Positions 4,814 to 8,213 of a stretch of 8,213 nt of DNA are shown here, one piece after another (position 1 is the stretch's first letter; every line of letters begins with the position of its first letter). The DNA is taken from contig DAOWIV010000207.1 in assembly GCA_030640725.1 (NCBI GenBank), positions 1 through 8,213 on the forward strand, written 5' to 3'. Below the pieces are notes generated by a model, which searched no databases, was not told where the DNA came from, and worked only from the letters and a program-made list of their open reading frames with translations. The position numbers and the translations under genes were made by a program. Source of the stretch: Methanosarcinales archaeon (GTDB lineage Archaea; Halobacteriota; Methanosarcinia; Methanosarcinales; Methanogasteraceae).

Positions 4814-6151
4814 ATGAACGCCAACGAAGAGGTACTGGACACGATTGCTGCGAACGATATAAAGTTCATCAGGCTTCAGTTCGTGGACATCCTGGGGACT
4901 GTGAAGAACGTCGCGATACCGGCTGCGCAGATGAAGAAAGCGCTTACCACCGGAATATCCTTTGACGGGTCATCTATCGAGGGTTTTGTGCGGATTCATG
5001 AGTCCGACATGCTTTTGAAGCCGGATCCGGCAACGTTTCGGATTCTGCCGTGGAAGGCAGGCGATAGCAATGGGGCGGTCGCCGGGATCGTATGCGACGT
5101 ACATCTGCATGATGGCACGCCGTTTGAAGGATGCCCGAGGAACGTTCTCAAAAGAGCGGTAGGGGAAGCGGAGAAGATGGGGTATGTCATGAATACGGGA
5201 CCTGAACTTGAGTTCTTCCTCTTTAAGATGGTGGATGGGGTGCCAACGACCACTCCTCACGACTTTGGAGGATACTTTGATTTTCCGCCGGTTGATCTTG
5301 CAGAGGATATCCGCAGGGACATCGTGATCGCCCTTGAGGAGATGGACTTTGAGATCGAGGCGTCGCACCACGAGGTCGCAAGCGGGCAGCACGAGATCGA
5401 CTTCAAGTACGGCGACGCACTCTCCACCGCTGACAAGGTCCTTGTCTTCAGGTATGTGACCAAGACGGCTGCGACAAACAAGGATCTCCATGCCACGTTC
5501 ATGCCAAAGCCGGTCTTCGGGGCGAGCGGGTCTGGCATGCATATAAATATCTCGCTATTCGACAAAAACGACGATAGTAAGAATATATTCTTTGATCCGG
5601 ATGATGATCACAAGATCAGCGACGAGGCACGGTATTTCATCGGTGGACTGCTTGCCCACATCAAAGCCGTGACCGCGATCACCAATCCGCTCGTTAATTC
5701 GTACAAACGTCTCGTATCAGGATACGAGGCTCCTGTTTACATCACATGGTCCGGGGCAAACCGGAGCTCGCTCATCAGGGTACCTGCCGCCCGTGGCACA
5801 GGCACAAGAATCGAACTCAGGTCACCTGATCCGTCATGCAACCCGTATCTCGCATTTGCGGTTATTTTGATGGCTGGGCTGGATGGAATTAAGAACAAAA
5901 TCGATCCTGGCAAACCGATTGAGGCGAACATCTATGAGATGGACTTCCAGGAGATAACGGATGCTGGCATCGAGACACTCCCGACAAGCCTCAGTCTCGC
6001 ACTCGATCAACTGAAATCCGACGATGTCGTGAGGCGGGCGCTCGGCGAACATGCGTATAACGCGTTTATACGGATTGCTTCTGCGGAATGGGATGCATAC
6101 CGGGTTCAGGTGCACCAGTGGGAACTGGACCGGTATCTGCGGTTGCTGTGA
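4814..6151 (+). CDS. glnA: Glutamine synthetase, type I-alpha
   Basis: Cytoplasmic dodecameric enzyme joining ammonia to glutamate with ATP; the main entry for nitrogen and the source of glutamine for purine synthesis. From the ATG at 4814 it has 445 residues, the archaeal norm. Landmarks are FDGSSIEGF (50-58), metal-binding Glu131 and Glu133 in GPELEFF, and the ATP-site stretch MPKPVFGASGSGMH (230-243) with His243. Also present are NPLVNSYKRLVSGYEAP, SGANRSSLIRVP, ELRSPDPSCNPYLAFA and the closing EWDAYRVQVHQWELDRYL. It lacks the insertion and the adenylylated tyrosine loop of GSI-beta enzymes, so control is probably by feedback and small partner proteins, not adenylylation. An open frame extends back to an ATG at 4736, but residues before 4814 do not fit family N-termini and overlap purB. 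Its TGA overlaps a GTG that could start the next small ORF. Confidence 0.97.
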   Translation: MNANEEVLDTIAANDIKFIRLQFVDILGTVKNVAIPAAQMKKALTTGISFDGSSIEGFVRIHESDMLLKPDPATFRILPWKAGDSNGAVAGIVCDVHLHDGTPFEGCPRNVLKRAVGEAEKMGYVMNTGPELEFFLFKMVDGVPTTTPHDFGGYFDFPPVDLAEDIRRDIVIALEEMDFEIEASHHEVASGQHEIDFKYGDALSTADKVLVFRYVTKTAATNKDLHATFMPKPVFGASGSGMHINISLFDKNDDSKNIFFDPDDDHKISDEARYFIGGLLAHIKAVTAITNPLVNSYKRLVSGYEAPVYITWSGANRSSLIRVPAARGTGTRIELRSPDPSCNPYLAFAVILMAGLDGIKNKIDPGKPIEANIYEMDFQEITDAGIETLPTSLSLALDQLKSDDVVRRALGEHAYNAFIRIASAEWDAYRVQVHQWELDRYLRLL

Positions 6152-6324
6152 AGAGTATTCGCAGGCGTACTCATGCGGAAGCGCAGTCAGTGGTGATGGG
6201 AGTAATTTTATTATTGCTCGTTGCACAATTGGATATGGCGATAAAAATGACCGGGGGTTCGGTTTCTATGAATGTAGATCTGAACATCCATGGAGGAAAA
6301 ACATCTCGCTGTAAGCAAACATGA
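6148..6324 (+). CDS. Candidate small protein with a type IV pilin-like N-terminus
   Basis: A 58-residue ORF starting at GTG, whose last three bases are part of the glnA stop (GTGA overlap). The N-terminus has a basic head, KSIRRRTHAE, followed by AQSVVMGVILLLLVAQ. This resembles archaeal type IV pilin signals, where a Lys/Arg head precedes AVSPVIGVILM-like text and a prepilin peptidase cuts before the hydrophobic helix. The remaining residues (about 33-58) are polar, with GGSVSMNVDLNIHGG. That is far shorter than a normal pilin, so this is either a microprotein, a pilin remnant or chance. There is no Shine-Dalgarno site; translation would have to come from coupling to glnA. A T-rich stretch at 6204-6215 that could end glnA mRNA lies inside it, which counts against it. 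ATG at 6196 is an alternative start but would drop the basic head. Confidence 0.35.
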   Translation: MKSIRRRTHAEAQSVVMGVILLLLVAQLDMAIKMTGGSVSMNVDLNIHGGKTSRCKQT

Positions 6325-6330
6325 TATCGG

Positions 6331-6336
6331 AAGGAG
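6331..6336 (+). promoter_or_regulatory. Ribosome binding site of the DUF262 gene
   Basis: AAGGAG, 12 bases before the ATG at 6349, with a second weaker aagga at 6342-6346. An in-frame stop at 6322-6324 and no other start codon in between fix the start at 6349. A strong Shine-Dalgarno site contrasts with the neighbours purB, hicB, hicA and glnA, which have none. Confidence 0.55.
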
Positions 6337-6348
6337 AGTGCAAGGAAC

Positions 6349-8213
6349 ATGAAAGCTAACGAAACACGATTTCTCGATTTCTTGGGAAAACCAGCGCAGT
6401 TCATCATCCCGATCTACCAGCGTACGTATAGTTGGAAGCGCAAACAGTGCGAGCAACTCTGGAAAGACATCATACGGGCTGCTACTGACGAGATAGTGTC
6501 AGGGCATTTCGTGGGATCTATCGTCTACATTGAGAAAGGCATCTACAGCCACTCCGACATCCCCCAATTACTTGTAATTGACGGACAGCAGCGTCTGACG
6601 ACTCTTACTCTTTTACTATCTGCGTTGGGTCATGCCATCGAGAAACGAGGAGATAAGATCGGTATCAGCCAAAGGAAAATCAACAATCGCTATCTTTTCA
6701 ATGTCGAGGAAGACGACAACCTGCGTTACAAACTGCTTCTCACCCAGAGCGACAAACTCACGTTGATCCGTCTGCTCGAAGAGAAGGAACTGCATAACCC
6801 CGTTTCAAAACAGATTGTTGAGAATTACCAGTTCTTTGAGGAACAGATTAACAAATCTGATATAGACCTGATGACTCTTTACTGGGGCATCGGTAAGTTG
6901 ATCATCGTGGACATTGCGCTTAACCGTGAGCACGACAATCCGCAACTCATCTTCGAGAGCCTGAACTCGACCGGACTGGAACTGAGTCAGGCTGACCTGA
7001 TTCGTAATTATGTGCTGATGGGGTTGGAACCAAAACAACAGGAGGAGCTTTATAGCGACTATTGGTATCAGATGGAACAGAGTTTTGGCCATGCTGACTA
7101 TGTCGCACAATTTGATCGTTTCATGCGCGATTACCTTACAGTCAAGCACGAGATTGGAAACATCCCAAACATCCGTGCGGTGTATGAGGCATTCAAAGCC
7201 CACGATCATAGAAGCATTTCAGGTCCAGTCCAGAATATCGTCGCTGACATTTACCAGTACTCAAAGTACTTTGTCCGCATGGCACTGGAGAAGGAAGAAA
7301 ACAAAGAACTCAGGGAGATCTTCAATGACATCAACACCCTGAAGATGCATGTTGCCTATCCGCTTTTTCTGGAGCTCTACGATGATTACTCCCACGAACG
7401 GTTGAGTCGCGAAGATCTCATCAGTATCCTCAAACTGGTGGAAAGCTATGTATTCCGCCGGGCGGTTTGCGGCATTCCCACCAACTCGTTAAATAAAACC
7501 TTTGCCATGTTGAGCCGGGAATTGGATAAGGAACATTATCTGGAAAGTTTCATGGCTACGCTCATACTCAAGGACGCCTACCGACGTTTTCCTAATGATG
7601 AGGAGTTTATACGTGAGTTATCCGCAAAAGACCTCTACAACTTTCGCAGTCGAAACTATTGGCTACGCAAGTTAGAGAATCACAACTGGAAGGAGCGGGT
7701 TAATGTCGAGGAGTACACGATCGAGCATATCATGCCCCAGAACGAGAATCTGTCCACAGTCTGGCAGCAAGAGTTGGGCGAGAACTGGAAAGAGATTCAC
7801 ACCAAATACCTTCACACGCTCGGTAACCTGACACTGACTGGATATAACCCGGAAATGAGTGATCGCCCATTTATTGAGAAACGAGATATGAACGGTGGTT
7901 TTGCAGACAGTGCAATTCACCTGAACAAAGAACTGGCGAAAGTGGAACACTGGAACGAAGAAGCGATCAAGAAACGGGCAGAGATGCTGGCGGGACTGGC
8001 GACGCATGTATGGGCATATCCACAATTAGAAATTGAGGTGGTGGAGCAATATCGCACCTTGAAGAAGGGAGTGGGCGCTAAGACCTACACACTGGATGAT
8101 CAGCCACACCTCACTGGCACAATGATGGAATTGTTCGAGCAACTCCGCAAACGCATCCTTAACCTTGACGCTTCCGTTACGGAAGAGATTTTCAAACTTT
8201 ACATTGTCTACAA
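6349..8213 (+). CDS. DUF262-DUF1524 protein, GmrSD/SspE-like restriction enzyme (3' end cut by window edge)
   Basis: Large cytoplasmic protein; 621 codons are visible and the frame is open at the right edge. The N-terminal DUF262 domain has FIIPIYQRTYSW (18-29) and the ParB-like nucleotide-binding motif DGQQRLTTL (78-86). The domain also contains FESLNSTGLELSQADLIRNY (202-221), another family hallmark. A helical middle follows. The DUF1524 HNH-type nuclease has EEYTIEHIMPQN (454-465) with catalytic His460, then LGNLTLTGYN (491-500) and PFIEK (507-511). The last visible stretch, MMELFEQLRKRIL and following, resembles the start of a DUF5655 domain often fused to this family. Known relatives are GmrSD, which cuts glucosylated-hydroxymethylcytosine DNA, and SspE, which acts with phosphorothioate marks. 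Substrate here is unknown. Key motifs are intact, so it should be active. Codon use appears more mixed than in glnA, hinting at transfer. Confidence 0.92.
   Translation, partial: MKANETRFLDFLGKPAQFIIPIYQRTYSWKRKQCEQLWKDIIRAATDEIVSGHFVGSIVYIEKGIYSHSDIPQLLVIDGQQRLTTLTLLLSALGHAIEKRGDKIGISQRKINNRYLFNVEEDDNLRYKLLLTQSDKLTLIRLLEEKELHNPVSKQIVENYQFFEEQINKSDIDLMTLYWGIGKLIIVDIALNREHDNPQLIFESLNSTGLELSQADLIRNYVLMGLEPKQQEELYSDYWYQMEQSFGHADYVAQFDRFMRDYLTVKHEIGNIPNIRAVYEAFKAHDHRSISGPVQNIVADIYQYSKYFVRMALEKEENKELREIFNDINTLKMHVAYPLFLELYDDYSHERLSREDLISILKLVESYVFRRAVCGIPTNSLNKTFAMLSRELDKEHYLESFMATLILKDAYRRFPNDEEFIRELSAKDLYNFRSRNYWLRKLENHNWKERVNVEEYTIEHIMPQNENLSTVWQQELGENWKEIHTKYLHTLGNLTLTGYNPEMSDRPFIEKRDMNGGFADSAIHLNKELAKVEHWNEEAIKKRAEMLAGLATHVWAYPQLEIEVVEQYRTLKKGVGAKTYTLDDQPHLTGTMMELFEQLRKRILNLDASVTEEIFKLYIVY

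Noticed and set aside
4970..5542. 190-codon minus-strand ORF inside glnA
   Set aside because: Fully antisense to a well-conserved gene; its Arg/His/Pro-rich composition is typical of a reverse-frame shadow.
7672..8025. 117-codon minus-strand ORF inside the DUF262-DUF1524 gene
   Set aside because: Antisense to the HNH nuclease region with intact coding motifs on the plus strand; no start signals of its own.
1..8213. CRISPR array, tRNA/rRNA genes, insertion sequence ends
   Set aside because: No regularly spaced direct repeats longer than the 24-bp coding units, no clover-leaf or rRNA-like stretch, and no transposase or terminal inverted repeats were seen by eye.

Overview
The window looks like a stretch of euryarchaeal chromosome, probably from the methanogen/ANME part of the tree. 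Four things point there. The 332-residue HTH regulator belongs to a family I know only from archaea. The glutamine synthetase is a short GSI-alpha type of about 445 residues. Promoters look like TATA boxes 25-30 bases upstream of starts that often lack a Shine-Dalgarno sequence. The lipoproteins have Thr/Pro/Glu-rich tethers. I cannot name the genus from sequence alone.

Left part (1-2660, minus strand): a compact three-gene transcription unit. It reads, in order, an archaeal HTH regulator (2660-1662), an unrecognised lipoprotein (1658-1044), and an NMT1/SsuA-like ABC transporter solute-binding lipoprotein (1019 to beyond base 1). Gaps are 3 and 24 bases and both downstream genes have Shine-Dalgarno sites. 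Any permease and ATPase would lie off the left edge. The regulator carries three exact 24-bp tandem repeats in a charged linker. A perfect 12-bp palindrome sits just upstream of its TATA box.

Middle (2661-3416): a 178-base non-coding stretch with short palindromes, then a type II toxin-antitoxin pair on the minus strand in the order hicB (antitoxin) then hicA (toxin). The two genes are 66 bases apart, and the gap holds a good TATA box for the toxin alone.

Centre (3417-6151): purB (adenylosuccinate lyase, minus) and glnA (glutamine synthetase, plus) diverge from a promoter region of about 62 bases once both starts are corrected. GlnA makes glutamine, the nitrogen donor for purine synthesis, and PurB acts in the same purine pathway, so the pairing makes metabolic sense.

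Right part (6148-8213, plus strand): a short ORF overlaps the glnA stop by GTGA and begins like an archaeal type IV pilin. After it comes a large DUF262-DUF1524 (GmrSD/SspE-like) protein with the start of a further C-terminal domain, cut by the right edge. It is a likely modification-dependent restriction enzyme and the only evident defence gene besides hicBA. I saw no rRNA, tRNA, CRISPR array or insertion sequence.
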